Assembly: GCF_026126425.1 (NCBI RefSeq)
Contig: NZ_JAFMPW010000015.1
Coordinates: forward strand, 1 to 64,000
Reading direction: 5' to 3'
DNA from: Muriicola sp. Z0-33
GTDB lineage: Bacteria; Bacteroidota; Bacteroidia; Flavobacteriales; Flavobacteriaceae
DNA length: 64,000 nt
Positions 1-7,976 of the stretch are shown piece after piece; positions within the stretch are counted from its first letter, which is position 1, and each line of letters opens with the position of its first letter. The position numbers and the translations under genes are program-made. The notes under the pieces were generated by a model. It saw nothing but the letters and a program-made list of their open reading frames with translations, did not search any database and was not told where the DNA came from.

Positions 1-165
1 CAGAACGTGCCTCATTCAAGAACAGCGTAGCTATCTCTTGCCACGGCCAAAGCTGCTGACAGCTTTGAGTCTGGTGTAAAAATAATACCAGCTGTTTAGC
101 AGCTTTGTTTAGGTATTTTCAGAACGTGCCTCAATCAAGAACAGCGCAGCTATCTCTTGCCATGG
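1..165. repeat. Diverged 46-base direct repeat, two copies
   Basis: Copy 1 is at 1-46 and copy 2 at 120-165; they match at 43 of 46 positions (differences at repeat positions 15, 28 and 44). Between them lie two inverted repeats: 49-66 (arms of 7, AAAGCTG/CAGCTTT) and 84-117 (AATACC/GGTATT enclosing AGCTG/CAGCT). Copy 1 starts at the window edge, so more copies may lie outside. No recognised repeat family; origin unknown. Confidence 0.7.
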
Positions 166-447
166 GTATTTTTTAACATGTAAAGAGGCCTAAAAAAGAT
201 CAAAAGTAATTGGCTTACAGAGATATACATTTTCTTGGTTTCAAATGATTTCAATTTAAATCATTCATTCGAATTCACAAATCATCAACATTTTTAACTA
301 AATGTTTTCGTAACTTAAAGCGGCTCGTTTTAGTACTGTTAAACCAACGATTTGCAGTTGATCTGACTTTCGTCCTTAACTAAGTTCAGTTTAAAAATGT
401 ATAAAATGAAATTGAAGATTCACGAATACCAAAAAACATATTTAGCT
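166..447. other. Intergenic region with no recognisable gene
   Basis: AT-rich DNA between the repeat pair and the methyltransferase start. I see no convincing ORF, tRNA or terminator here. It presumably holds the promoter of the methyltransferase gene, but no clear TAnnTTTG box stands out. Confidence 0.5.
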
Positions 448-1125
448 ATGAGTACAACAAAAAATCTTTTTCTTTTGGCAACTTTGATGGTCTCATGCTT
501 AGCATTTTCTCAGCATAAGCATCATGGTAAAAGCGATAGTACGAATACCGCTAATGAATATATGCACCGATCATCTGTCGACGACTTGATCATGCGATTT
601 GAATCACCGGAGCGTGATGCCTACCAAAAACCGGATATGGTTCTTGAATATCTTGGTGAACTAAAGGGCAAACAAATAATGGATATTGGAGCCGGTTCGG
701 GATATTTTTCGGTAAAACTGGCAGAAAAAGGGGCGCAGGTAATTGCGGCTGATGTCAACGATGAATTTCAAGGGGCATTGAAAATGCGTATTGATGAAAA
801 CAAACTTGAAAATATAGAACTTCGAAAAATACCTTACGACAGTCCAAACCTGGAGGACAATGAGGTAGATATGGTGTTGATCGTAAACACCTATCATCAT
901 ATCGAAAACAGAAGTGACTATTTTTCAAAAGTGAAAAAAGGAATTAAACCGGAAGGAGAATTAGTCATCATCGATTTCTTTAAAAAAGAAATTCCAGTAG
1001 GTCCCCCGGTAGACCATAAAGTTTCTTTGGTCACCGTAAAAAAAGAACTAAAAGAAGCTGGCTATACCCAGTTGGATGTAAATGTTGATTTATTGCCTTA
1101 TCAATTTATAATAAGAGCGAAGTAG
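448..1125 (+). CDS. Exported class I SAM-dependent methyltransferase
   Basis: 225 residues from the chosen ATG at 448, which starts directly before a signal peptide (hydrophobic core LFLLATLMVSCLAFSQ); an upstream in-frame ATG at 397 would put a charged stretch in front of it. LMVSC could also be a lipobox. After a His-rich spacer (HKHHGK) comes a Rossmann methyltransferase domain with motif I (DIGAGSG, about residue 79) and an acidic residue ending strand 2 (AADVND). Family knowledge: this type is found in Bacteroidota and Proteobacteria with a signal peptide; substrate unknown. An exported SAM enzyme is odd because SAM is cytoplasmic. The catalytic class is well supported, the substrate is not. 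Confidence 0.8.
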   Translation: MSTTKNLFLLATLMVSCLAFSQHKHHGKSDSTNTANEYMHRSSVDDLIMRFESPERDAYQKPDMVLEYLGELKGKQIMDIGAGSGYFSVKLAEKGAQVIAADVNDEFQGALKMRIDENKLENIELRKIPYDSPNLEDNEVDMVLIVNTYHHIENRSDYFSKVKKGIKPEGELVIIDFFKKEIPVGPPVDHKVSLVTVKKELKEAGYTQLDVNVDLLPYQFIIRAK

Positions 1126-1246
1126 GGTATAAGGGGTTTTTTGGAACAAAAGATATAAGCAAAAAGAATTTGTTTCCGGCTGAAGGAGAAGTTAGGAATG
1201 CTGTTTACGCGGGGCATCCCTTTGAAAAATAAAAACAACCCCATCC

Positions 1247-1306
1247 CCAAATACGAGGAGCTAGAATTGTAACTTCACCTTTGCCTGCCAGCTTCGGCGT
1301 ATTTGG
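1247..1306. repeat. 9-base inverted repeat upstream of moaE
   Basis: CCAAATACG at 1247-1255 and its exact complement CGTATTTGG at 1298-1306, separated by 42 bases, about 50 bases before the moaE start. Could be an RNA structure in the leader or a chance pairing; it does not match the known Moco riboswitch layout as far as I can judge. Confidence 0.3.
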
Positions 1307-1353
1307 TTCTCGTTTCGCAAATCTTCTTTACCTTAGCAGTCTACATTGCTCAG

Positions 1354-1797
1354 ATGGAAAAACAAAAAATAAAAAACGTATTTATTAAGGGAGCAATTAC
1401 TCCTGAGTTTATAGCGGAGTCTATTGCTAAGCACCAATCAAAGATTCAGATTGGAGCTCACGATATTTTCCTCGGACAGGTTAGAGCAGATGATATTCAG
1501 GGTAAGACTGTTACGGGCATAGAGTATAGTGCTTATGAGGAGATGGCCAACCTTAAGTTTCACGAGATTAAGGAGGCTACGTTTAATAAGTACGAACTCA
1601 GTTGCCTGCATATATACCATAGCATGGGAGTGGTTCAAACGGGAGAGATCTGTTTATTTGTATTTGTTTCATCTCCTCACAGAAAAGCAGTTTTTGAAGC
1701 TCTTCACACCGTGGTTGAAGAAATTAAGAAAGAAGTCCCGGTTTTTGGGAAAGAACTATTCGGGGACGATTCGTATCAATGGAAGGTAAATAAATAA
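1354..1797 (+). CDS. moaE: Molybdopterin synthase catalytic subunit MoaE
   Basis: 147 residues from the ATG at 1354; the longer frame from 1303 adds a hydrophobic stretch absent from MoaE. The protein transfers sulfur from MoaD thiocarboxylate to precursor Z (cPMP) to make molybdopterin. Family signatures visible: GAHDIFLGQVR near the N terminus, IEYSAYEEMA, IYHSMGVVQTGEICLFVFVSSPHRKAVFEAL and the C-terminal PVFGKELF with the active-site lysine region. moaC follows after one base, so the two are co-transcribed. No moaD, moaA or moeA is present in the window; these must be elsewhere. Confidence 0.95.
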   Translation: MEKQKIKNVFIKGAITPEFIAESIAKHQSKIQIGAHDIFLGQVRADDIQGKTVTGIEYSAYEEMANLKFHEIKEATFNKYELSCLHIYHSMGVVQTGEICLFVFVSSPHRKAVFEALHTVVEEIKKEVPVFGKELFGDDSYQWKVNK

Positions 1798-1798
1798 A

Positions 1799-2236
1799 AT
1801 GGTAGACATTACACATAAATCAGTAACATTGAGAACTGCTGTCGCTCAGGCTATAGTGCGAGTGAGTTCTGATGATACTATCACTGCTATCCGGCAAAAT
1901 ACCGTACCCAAAGGGGATGTCTTTGCAATGAGTAAGGCAGCGGGTTTATTGGGGGTAAAGAAAACTCCGGATTTATTGCCAGATTGCCACCCATTACCCA
2001 TTGAGTATACAGACATTACTTATGAAATTGACGAACTCGAAATAAAAATTCTTATCACTGTAAAGACTAATTATAAGACAGGGGTGGAGGTAGAGGCCAT
2101 GCACGGGGCCAGTGTTGTAGCATTAAATATGTACGACATGCTAAAGCCCATAGATAAAGGCATAGAAATTCTACAAATTAAATTGTTGAAAAAAACTGGA
2201 GGTAAATCCGACATTTCAGCAGCCGGAACCGTCTAA
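1799..2236 (+). CDS. moaC: Cyclic pyranopterin monophosphate synthase MoaC
   Basis: 145 residues. Converts 3',8-cyclo-GTP made by MoaA into cyclic pyranopterin monophosphate, the first Moco intermediate. Conserved residues align with E. coli MoaC: Lys38 (KGDVFA; K51), His64 (CHPL; H77), Asp113 and Lys116 (YDMLKPIDKG; D128 and K131). It starts at MVDIT, lacking the dozen N-terminal residues of the E. coli protein, and keeps the GGKS tail. Its 3' end overlaps the convergent downstream gene by four bases. Confidence 0.95.
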   Translation: MVDITHKSVTLRTAVAQAIVRVSSDDTITAIRQNTVPKGDVFAMSKAAGLLGVKKTPDLLPDCHPLPIEYTDITYEIDELEIKILITVKTNYKTGVEVEAMHGASVVALNMYDMLKPIDKGIEILQIKLLKKTGGKSDISAAGTV

Positions 2237-2946
2237 TCCCGTCTGGCCCAGATTTCGTACATCGGTGCTCCTTTGCTGTTTTTTCCGGTATGGTGCCAAT
2301 CCGCTCCTTTTACCTCATAGTTGAAATCTAACTTGGCACCCACTCTATTGTTGTCTCTGGAGAAATAGCCAATATTTTCTATATACTTGCCATCTTTAGA
2401 GCTGAATGCACCTCCTCCGGTTCCTGAAAACCTGAAGGTCTCTGTATGATATGCTATCCATTGGAAATGTCCGTTAAGCAGGAATTTTAGTGTTTTTCTG
2501 GCCTGGGCTTCCCCTCGTCTTTCCTGGCCTGTGTCCGGACCCCTGGTAGCAAAGAGCCACTGTCCGTCAAGATCCTGTTTTTGCTGAGGGACAGCTTTAA
2601 AAGTATTGCCATTAAGGGTCAAATCATCGCCCATCGCAGTATAACCCATCGCAACATTGGTTATCGTGTTTTTCTCATAATCCGAATTGAATTCTAATTT
2701 TACTTTTATAGAATCGTTTTCTAAGGTGTAAAACCCACCAACGGTGCTTATAAATTCAGGGGGTTGCTGCTTGAATTTAGTATAAATTAAATACCCGCTG
2801 TCAACCTTCAATTCATGGGTAATTGTGGCATCTTCGGTCTGCTCTTCATAGAGAAACACATTGGGTTCTATTTGACCCAATGCCATCTTGGTACAGAAAA
2901 GTAGTAGCAGTGGAATTACTGTTTTAAGTGATGAAAAGGCTTTCAT
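2233..2946 (-). CDS. Secreted protein of unknown function
   Basis: 237 residues with a clear signal peptide (LLLLFCTKMALGQ) and no membrane segment afterwards. The C-terminal half has beta-rich sequence with conserved-looking glycine/aromatic stretches (HFQWIAYHTETFRFSGTGGG, about residues 160-180, and YFSRDNNRVGAKLDF) typical of lipocalin- or DUF-type secreted barrels in Flavobacteria. I do not recognise a named function. Convergent with moaC with a four-base overlap. Confidence 0.65.
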   Translation of the reverse strand: MKAFSSLKTVIPLLLLFCTKMALGQIEPNVFLYEEQTEDATITHELKVDSGYLIYTKFKQQPPEFISTVGGFYTLENDSIKVKLEFNSDYEKNTITNVAMGYTAMGDDLTLNGNTFKAVPQQKQDLDGQWLFATRGPDTGQERRGEAQARKTLKFLLNGHFQWIAYHTETFRFSGTGGGAFSSKDGKYIENIGYFSRDNNRVGAKLDFNYEVKGADWHHTGKNSKGAPMYEIWARRD

Positions 2947-3093
2947 AAGACTAGTTTTGATACTTAAAAATAGCCTTTTATCTGATAACTATCCAAGATA
3001 AAGGTAGGGACATCGGAAATTTGTTTTTATCCCCTATGAGTTGCAGATATTTTTAGTAAGAGCTGAAATGAATAATTCATCCCCTTTAATAAT

Positions 3094-4032
3094 TCAACTC
3101 AAATTATTCAACATCTCTCTGGTGGTAGCTTCCAGATCAAAATCTGGTTGCCAACCCCAATCTTCCCTGGCCCTTGAATCATCAATACTTTTTGGCCAGG
3201 AATCTGCTATGGCCTGCCTGAAATCCGGATCATAAGTGATCTCAAAATCTGGTATTTGATCTTTAATTTTTTGAGCAATTTCCTTAGGCGAAAAACTCAT
3301 AGCAGACAGATTATACGAAGATCTTACACTAATGTTTTTAGGATCACTACTCATAAGGTTTATGGTAGCTCTTATAGCATCATCCATAAACATCATAGGG
3401 AGTTTTGTATCCTCTTTTAGAAAGCAACTGTAAGTTTTGTTGGCAATGGCCTCGTGAAAAATTTCAATAGCGTAGTCTGTCGTCCCCCCACCCGGCATTG
3501 TTTTCCAACTTATTAAACCAGGGTAACGAATACTGCGCACGTCTACATCGTATTTTTTGTGGTAATAGGCACACCAACGCTCACCGGCTTGTTTGCTAAT
3601 TCCGTATACCGTGCTGGGTTCCATAATTGTATTTTGAGGTGTTTTTTCGTCCGGGGTGTTAGGGCCGAAAACTGCAATGCTGGAAGGCCAGAATACTTTG
3701 GCAATTTGTTTTTCTTTAGCTAGATTGAGAACATTAAAAAGCGAATTCATATTAAGATTCCAGGCGCGCATTGGAAACTTTTCTGCTGTTGCACTAAGCA
3801 TGGCGGCCATAAGGTACACTTCCTCTATTTCATAATGCATTACAACATCCTCTATGGCTTCGTAGTTTGTTGCGTCTAGTAGTTCAAAAGGGCCCGAAGA
3901 CATCAGGTTTTCAGCCCCTTCTCTTATGTCACTTGCAATTACCGTTTCACTTCCGAAACGCTCTCTGAGACTCAATGTAAGTTCTGTACCAATCTGCCCG
4001 CAGGCACCTAAAATGAGAACGGATTTTTGCAT
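3094..4032 (-). CDS. L-threonine 3-dehydrogenase, epimerase (SDR) type
   Basis: 312 residues, the usual length of the short-chain L-threonine dehydrogenases described from Flavobacterium frigidimaris and Cupriavidus, which are unrelated to the zinc-dependent E. coli Tdh. It oxidises L-threonine to 2-amino-3-ketobutyrate with NAD+. Visible: the NAD-binding GACGQIG (Gly9, Gly12, Gly15), PSSIAVFG, catalytic Tyr143 and Lys147 (STVYGISKQAGE), and the family stretch RYPGLISWKTMPGGGTTDYA with its following substrate-binding region. No kbl partner lies nearby. Could be mistaken for a UDP-glucose epimerase, but the GGGTTDYA segment favours threonine dehydrogenase. Confidence 0.9.
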   Translation of the reverse strand: MQKSVLILGACGQIGTELTLSLRERFGSETVIASDIREGAENLMSSGPFELLDATNYEAIEDVVMHYEIEEVYLMAAMLSATAEKFPMRAWNLNMNSLFNVLNLAKEKQIAKVFWPSSIAVFGPNTPDEKTPQNTIMEPSTVYGISKQAGERWCAYYHKKYDVDVRSIRYPGLISWKTMPGGGTTDYAIEIFHEAIANKTYSCFLKEDTKLPMMFMDDAIRATINLMSSDPKNISVRSSYNLSAMSFSPKEIAQKIKDQIPDFEITYDPDFRQAIADSWPKSIDDSRAREDWGWQPDFDLEATTREMLNNLS

Positions 4033-4096
4033 TAAAATGAAGTTAAATGGATATCTGTGTAAATATAACTGATTCTAAAATTTGTACATTCGTCCT

Positions 4097-4591
4097 ATGA
4101 ATAAAATATGCTGCATATTCATTTTTATAGGACTAGTTGTTTCGTGTAAACAACAACCGCCCGTCCTTGAAATTAATGAGGATGATACCGCAGAATGGTC
4201 TGTAGATTCTATACCGAAACGAGCGGCTATGAATTCCAAGGTGTTAGAGATACTAAAGGAATGGCCAGAGTTTAATTCGCTCGATTTAAGCTTTGATGCA
4301 CTTTATAAGGCCGAAAACAGGGAGGATCTTATTCTGATAGTTGAAGAATTTGTAGAAAAGCAAAATGTAATGGCCGCTTCTGAATATCCTGAAACATTTA
4401 ACACCCCTCAGATCAAAAGCAGGCAAAAGGTACTAAAGACATATATATTAAAAACAAAGGCAGCCCTGGAGTATCGCACAGATCTTTATGAGCCAGCAAG
4501 CGAGTTGATAGTGGCCTACAATGCCATGCGCGAGCAATTTAATGTTACCGTTAATAATACCCTGGAGAAAAATCTTATTTTACTGGAATAA
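4097..4591 (+). CDS. Small lipoprotein of unknown function
   Basis: 164 residues from ATG 4097, which directly precedes a type II signal peptide (CIFIFIGLVVSC, lipid-modified Cys at about 17). The mature part is helical and charged, without a recognised domain. It precedes the DUF2652 gene by 27 bases on the same strand, so the two may share a transcript. Confidence 0.65.
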   Translation: MNKICCIFIFIGLVVSCKQQPPVLEINEDDTAEWSVDSIPKRAAMNSKVLEILKEWPEFNSLDLSFDALYKAENREDLILIVEEFVEKQNVMAASEYPETFNTPQIKSRQKVLKTYILKTKAALEYRTDLYEPASELIVAYNAMREQFNVTVNNTLEKNLILLE

Positions 4592-4618
4592 GGTTGAGCT
4601 TTTTTGTTAAATATATTC

Positions 4619-5710
4619 ATGATGCCGAATTCCTTACTCTTTATTCCCGACATATCGGGTTTCACCAAATTTATTCAAACTACAGAGGTGGAACACAGTC
4701 AGCATGTAATTGCCGAATTGTTAGAGGTACTTATTGAGGCCAATACGGAGGAGTTGCGTTTAGCCGAAATTGAGGGTGATGCCCTGTTCTTTTATAAGGA
4801 AGGAGAAGTGCTTTCCCAGGAGCGCTTATTGGCTCAGATGGAAACCATGTTCACCGCATTTCATTCTCATTTAAAGATGTTGGAAAAGAATAGAATTTGC
4901 CCGTGTAATGCCTGTTCTTCTGCTCCGGATCTTCAATTGAAAATTGTAGCGCATTGTGGGGAGCTACAGTATATAGAAGTCCAAGGAAGAAGAAAGCCGT
5001 TTGGGCAGCAGGTAATTGAAGCACATAGATTACTTAAAAATTCTATCGACAGTGAAAACTATGTCCTGGTCAGCCAAAAACTTGCTGCGATGATAGAACT
5101 GCCTGCAGACTATGTTAGCAAAGTATACCAATTTAATGAAGGTACTGACCACTATGATGGAAATGAAGTGGGGTATATGTATGCCATTATCAATAATGAT
5201 AAACTCAGTCTTAATACAGTACCTAAAGGACATAAAGTACAATTTAATAAATCTCCGAACCTGGTATTGGAAGAGCATATAAAAATACCCGCTGCACTAC
5301 TCTTAGAATATGTCTCTAACTATGGTTATCGACATTTATGGGTAAAGGGAGTAGATGAATTTATTTATAGCGACAATGAAGTCACAAGGCTGGGGAGCGC
5401 GCATTTATGCGTTATAAATGGGAAACACCTAAATTTTGTTGCGGTAACTAAAGACACAGAACCGGGGCAGTATATCTACGGGGAAATGACTACAAGTATA
5501 CCTATAATGGATGAAGCATATCAGTTTTACATTATTACTCCAACCTCAGAAAAGGGTTGTAGGCTCCAAATAGAGAATTACTGGATGGCGAAATCACCAT
5601 TTAAAAAATTGTTCATTTTCTTATTTGCGAAAAAACTCTTTAGAAAAAATACCGAGGAAGCTATCAAAGGATTGGCAAAATTTGCTGTCAATAACCCTGT
5701 TATCCAATGA
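4619..5710 (+). CDS. DUF2652 protein: degenerate class III cyclase-like domain plus C-terminal SRPBCC-like domain
   Basis: 363 residues from the first of two tandem ATGs. The N-terminal part has the hallmarks of the class III nucleotide cyclase fold: FIPDISGFTKF with metal-type Asp11, IEGDALFF with the second metal-type Asp54, and FGQQVIEAHRLL, which lines up with the GxxVNxAxR signature except that the catalytic Asn is Ile133; Arg137 is kept. A Cys pair cluster (CPCNACSS) lies between. Residues from about 210 on look like a START/SRPBCC ligand-binding domain. DUF2652 is the family name; function unknown. The domain assignment is from motifs, the C-terminal domain by inference. Confidence 0.75.
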   Translation: MMPNSLLFIPDISGFTKFIQTTEVEHSQHVIAELLEVLIEANTEELRLAEIEGDALFFYKEGEVLSQERLLAQMETMFTAFHSHLKMLEKNRICPCNACSSAPDLQLKIVAHCGELQYIEVQGRRKPFGQQVIEAHRLLKNSIDSENYVLVSQKLAAMIELPADYVSKVYQFNEGTDHYDGNEVGYMYAIINNDKLSLNTVPKGHKVQFNKSPNLVLEEHIKIPAALLLEYVSNYGYRHLWVKGVDEFIYSDNEVTRLGSAHLCVINGKHLNFVAVTKDTEPGQYIYGEMTTSIPIMDEAYQFYIITPTSEKGCRLQIENYWMAKSPFKKLFIFLFAKKLFRKNTEEAIKGLAKFAVNNPVIQ

Positions 5711-5782
5711 ATGCCATTTAGAGCTCTTTATCCAGTTAGGTGCCCAAATTGCCTATAGCATCAACCCAGACTTGTAAGGAAC

Positions 5783-5815
5783 AAAAAAAGAGGCATATAA
5801 TGCCCCTTTTTATTT
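5783..5815. terminator. Bidirectional hairpin terminator
   Basis: A-rich arm plus GGCA, loop TATAA, TGCC plus T-rich arm, one A-C mismatch in the stem. It lies between the convergent DUF2652 gene and the TPR gene and can serve both strands. Confidence 0.75.
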
Positions 5816-5832
5816 ATATAAATTGGTGTATT

Positions 5833-6531
5833 CTATTCCTCGGTTTCAGCCGGAGTTGTTTTGCGCGATTCCAGTGCTTGTTTGCTTAAACTCGCAAGGT
5901 TAAAGTTTGGATCAATTTTCAACGCCTCGTCAATAGTGGCGACAGCTTCGTCTATATTGTCCTTATTCATATTGTAAATTACCAGTCCTTTTAAATGAAT
6001 AAAAGCAGCTTTAATAGGCACTTCATAGGGCTGTTGACGCTCGTAAAAGGCATATTTCATCTCGTCATTTGCATTGGCAATGCCGTATTCAATATTTGTA
6101 GACGCTCCCTCATTGTCCCCCATTTGTATTTTAAGATCGGCCAATTCGTATGCCAGATAGGGATTTGGAGTTCTTGTGAAAAGAACTTCAAATTGTTCTA
6201 AAGCTCTCTTTGGCTGGTTTAGGGCCTTTAAAGAAATTGCTTTTACCTGCACTGCCAGATCAGAATCGGAATCCTTCTTTTCTATACCGATAGTGTTTAA
6301 CGCCTGCAAATGTTGATTATTATTGGCATATACGTAGGCCAGAGTATCCCTGAGTTCCTGAGAGGGTCTTAGGACATTTAAATGAGTTAGTGCATTGATT
6401 AACCCATTTATATCGCCCTGTAACCGCATTTGCTTGTAAAAGGCATCATAGTGTTCTTGTAATTGGGAATTGGTCTGAGCATTCGAAATTGTGCCCAGAG
6501 CAAAAAATATCAGTATTACTATCTTTCTCAT
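5833..6531 (-). CDS. Secreted TPR-repeat protein
   Basis: 232 residues from the second ATG (MRKIVILIFFALGTISNAQ, a clean signal peptide; a start two codons upstream is possible). Tetratricopeptide-like helices run through the chain, clearest near the C terminus (ATIDEALKIDPNFNLASLSKQAL). Likely a periplasmic scaffold; partner unknown. Transcribed leftward into the terminator at 5783-5815. Confidence 0.7.
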   Translation of the reverse strand: MRKIVILIFFALGTISNAQTNSQLQEHYDAFYKQMRLQGDINGLINALTHLNVLRPSQELRDTLAYVYANNNQHLQALNTIGIEKKDSDSDLAVQVKAISLKALNQPKRALEQFEVLFTRTPNPYLAYELADLKIQMGDNEGASTNIEYGIANANDEMKYAFYERQQPYEVPIKAAFIHLKGLVIYNMNKDNIDEAVATIDEALKIDPNFNLASLSKQALESRKTTPAETEE

Positions 6532-6612
6532 CTCCATTAATTTAAGTGCGGCAAAACTACTACATTTTTTTCTGTATTATGTAATTGAAAATCTTAAAAT
6601 GATTGAAGATGC

Positions 6613-6642
6613 AAAAAAGGATGCCAAACGGCATCCTTTTTT
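6613..6642. terminator. Perfect 13-bp hairpin terminator
   Basis: AAAAAAGGATGCC, loop AAAC, GGCATCCTTTTTT. It works on either strand; here it closes the minus-strand gene at 6669-7043. Confidence 0.85.
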
Positions 6643-6668
6643 TATGTTGGTTGTCGGTTGTTGATTCT

Positions 6669-7043
6669 TCAGACGGCGGTCAGCCTGACATCTCTATTGG
6701 CATACGATCTCAGTATTCCGGCATAAAATGCCAGACTCTTGTTGTCTGTATCCAGGCAGGATTTTAGAAAATCCTTAAGATTCCCAAACAACAAATTAGC
6801 ATGAAGTGTCGGGACATTCAGATTAACCGTTCCTGGATCATAAGAGTTGTCATCAATTACAATATCCATGGCTACCCTCTTTCTGTGATAATCTATAGAT
6901 ACATCCGCGGCATTGTAATGTTTCTTTACAATAAGTTGATGAAGGTGCTGAAAACTTTTGGTCATTTTACCTTTGGCACAACTGCGGGAGATGAGACTCT
7001 CTATTTCCATTAAGACCATCCCCCTAATACTTGAATTTTCCAT
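6669..7043 (-). CDS. Conserved small protein of unknown function
   Basis: 124 residues from the ATG at 7043 (MENSSIRG); the longer frame upstream would run through the promoter box. No signal peptide or membrane segment. Mixed helix/strand composition with a central region VSIDYHRKRVAMDIVIDD. I do not recognise the family. Single-gene unit with its own promoter box and terminator. Confidence 0.55.
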   Translation of the reverse strand: MENSSIRGMVLMEIESLISRSCAKGKMTKSFQHLHQLIVKKHYNAADVSIDYHRKRVAMDIVIDDNSYDPGTVNLNVPTLHANLLFGNLKDFLKSCLDTDNKSLAFYAGILRSYANRDVRLTAV

Positions 7044-7068
7044 GATATTTTGGGATTTAATGTTTAGA

Positions 7069-7076
7069 CAAAGATA
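7069..7076 (-). promoter_or_regulatory. Candidate -7 box of Bacteroidota promoter
   Basis: Reads TATCTTTG on the minus strand, matching TAnnTTTG, about 26 bases before the start at 7043. No good TTTG -33 box at the expected distance. Confidence 0.4.
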
Positions 7077-7166
7077 AGGTGATGGGTCTAAAAAGCTGTA
7101 AATCAACGATATAATTTAACCGTTTATCGATATTTTTGTTGTGAAAATGAAGTTTTGTGTGGTGAA

Positions 7167-7976
7167 TTATTGGGTTATTGGGGTTGAAAAAACATAATTT
7201 TTATTAAGAATATTCTTACTTTTAATCAATTTCCCATGTTTTTCTGATTTTTTTAACACATATTCCGGTGCAGGAAGCCCTCTTTTTAGTGCTTCAGAAG
7301 TATAATATTCACTTTTTAAAGGGTGGTCCGGAAATACCCCGTTAAAGGTGTCGTTCCAGTAATTATTCTGCAGAACAAATACGATCATCCCAATACAGTC
7401 ATTCAAATGAATAAGGTTCACATAATCTGAGCCATTCTCCAGGCCTTTTCTCCCGGCTAAAAAGCTAATCGGATGTCTCCCTGGCCCGGTTAATCCACCG
7501 AATCGTAATATAGTAACCTTAATATTTTTCGCTTTTCTAAATAGTTCCTCTGCCATCAACAGCTGTTTACCTGATGCTGTAGTTGGAATTGCGGGGGTAT
7601 CTTCTGTAACTTCACCCTGTATATCGCCATAGACCGAGGTGCTGCTTATAAACACAATTTTTTTTATCCCCGTACTCATTATCGCTGCATATAGCAGTTC
7701 CATTTTGCGCACGTAGTTCTCTTTGTGCTTTCCTCTTAATTTAGGGGGTACATTTATAATCAAAATTTCCAGCGGGGCCAAAAATTTGCTTATTGAACCC
7801 TCAATATTGTCTTCCCCTAATACAATTCTGAAAGGGATTATACCTTGCTTTTTTATTTCTGCCAGCTTTCCTTCTGAAGTTGTACTGCCATAAATCTGAT
7901 AGTCTTTTTCTAGCAGTACCCTGGCCAGCGGTAAGCCCAGCCATCCGCATCCGATAATCCCAATTGCGCTACTCAA
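7167..7976 (-). CDS. NAD(P)-dependent SDR-family epimerase/reductase
   Basis: 269 residues. Extended SDR with an N-terminal dinucleotide site IGIIGCGWLGLPLA, the strand IVFISSTSVYG and ILRFGGLTGPGRHP, as in the YeeZ-like subgroup. The usual YxxxK is not obvious: the corresponding area reads TTASGKQLLMAEE, so the active site may be altered. Its ATG lies inside the end of the upstream M28 peptidase gene (8-base overlap), implying coupled translation. Substrate unknown. Confidence 0.75.
   Translation of the reverse strand: MSSAIGIIGCGWLGLPLARVLLEKDYQIYGSTTSEGKLAEIKKQGIIPFRIVLGEDNIEGSISKFLAPLEILIINVPPKLRGKHKENYVRKMELLYAAIMSTGIKKIVFISSTSVYGDIQGEVTEDTPAIPTTASGKQLLMAEELFRKAKNIKVTILRFGGLTGPGRHPISFLAGRKGLENGSDYVNLIHLNDCIGMIVFVLQNNYWNDTFNGVFPDHPLKSEYYTSEALKRGLPAPEYVLKKSEKHGKLIKSKNILNKNYVFSTPITQ

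Noticed and set aside
1126-1353. Possible Moco riboswitch upstream of moaE
   Set aside because: Only one 9-base inverted repeat is visible; the multi-stem layout of the known element could not be recognised by eye.
7147-7197. A 16-codon plus-strand ORF after a TATTTTTG box
   Set aside because: Too short, no similarity recognised, and the box has no -33 partner; probably chance in AT-rich DNA.
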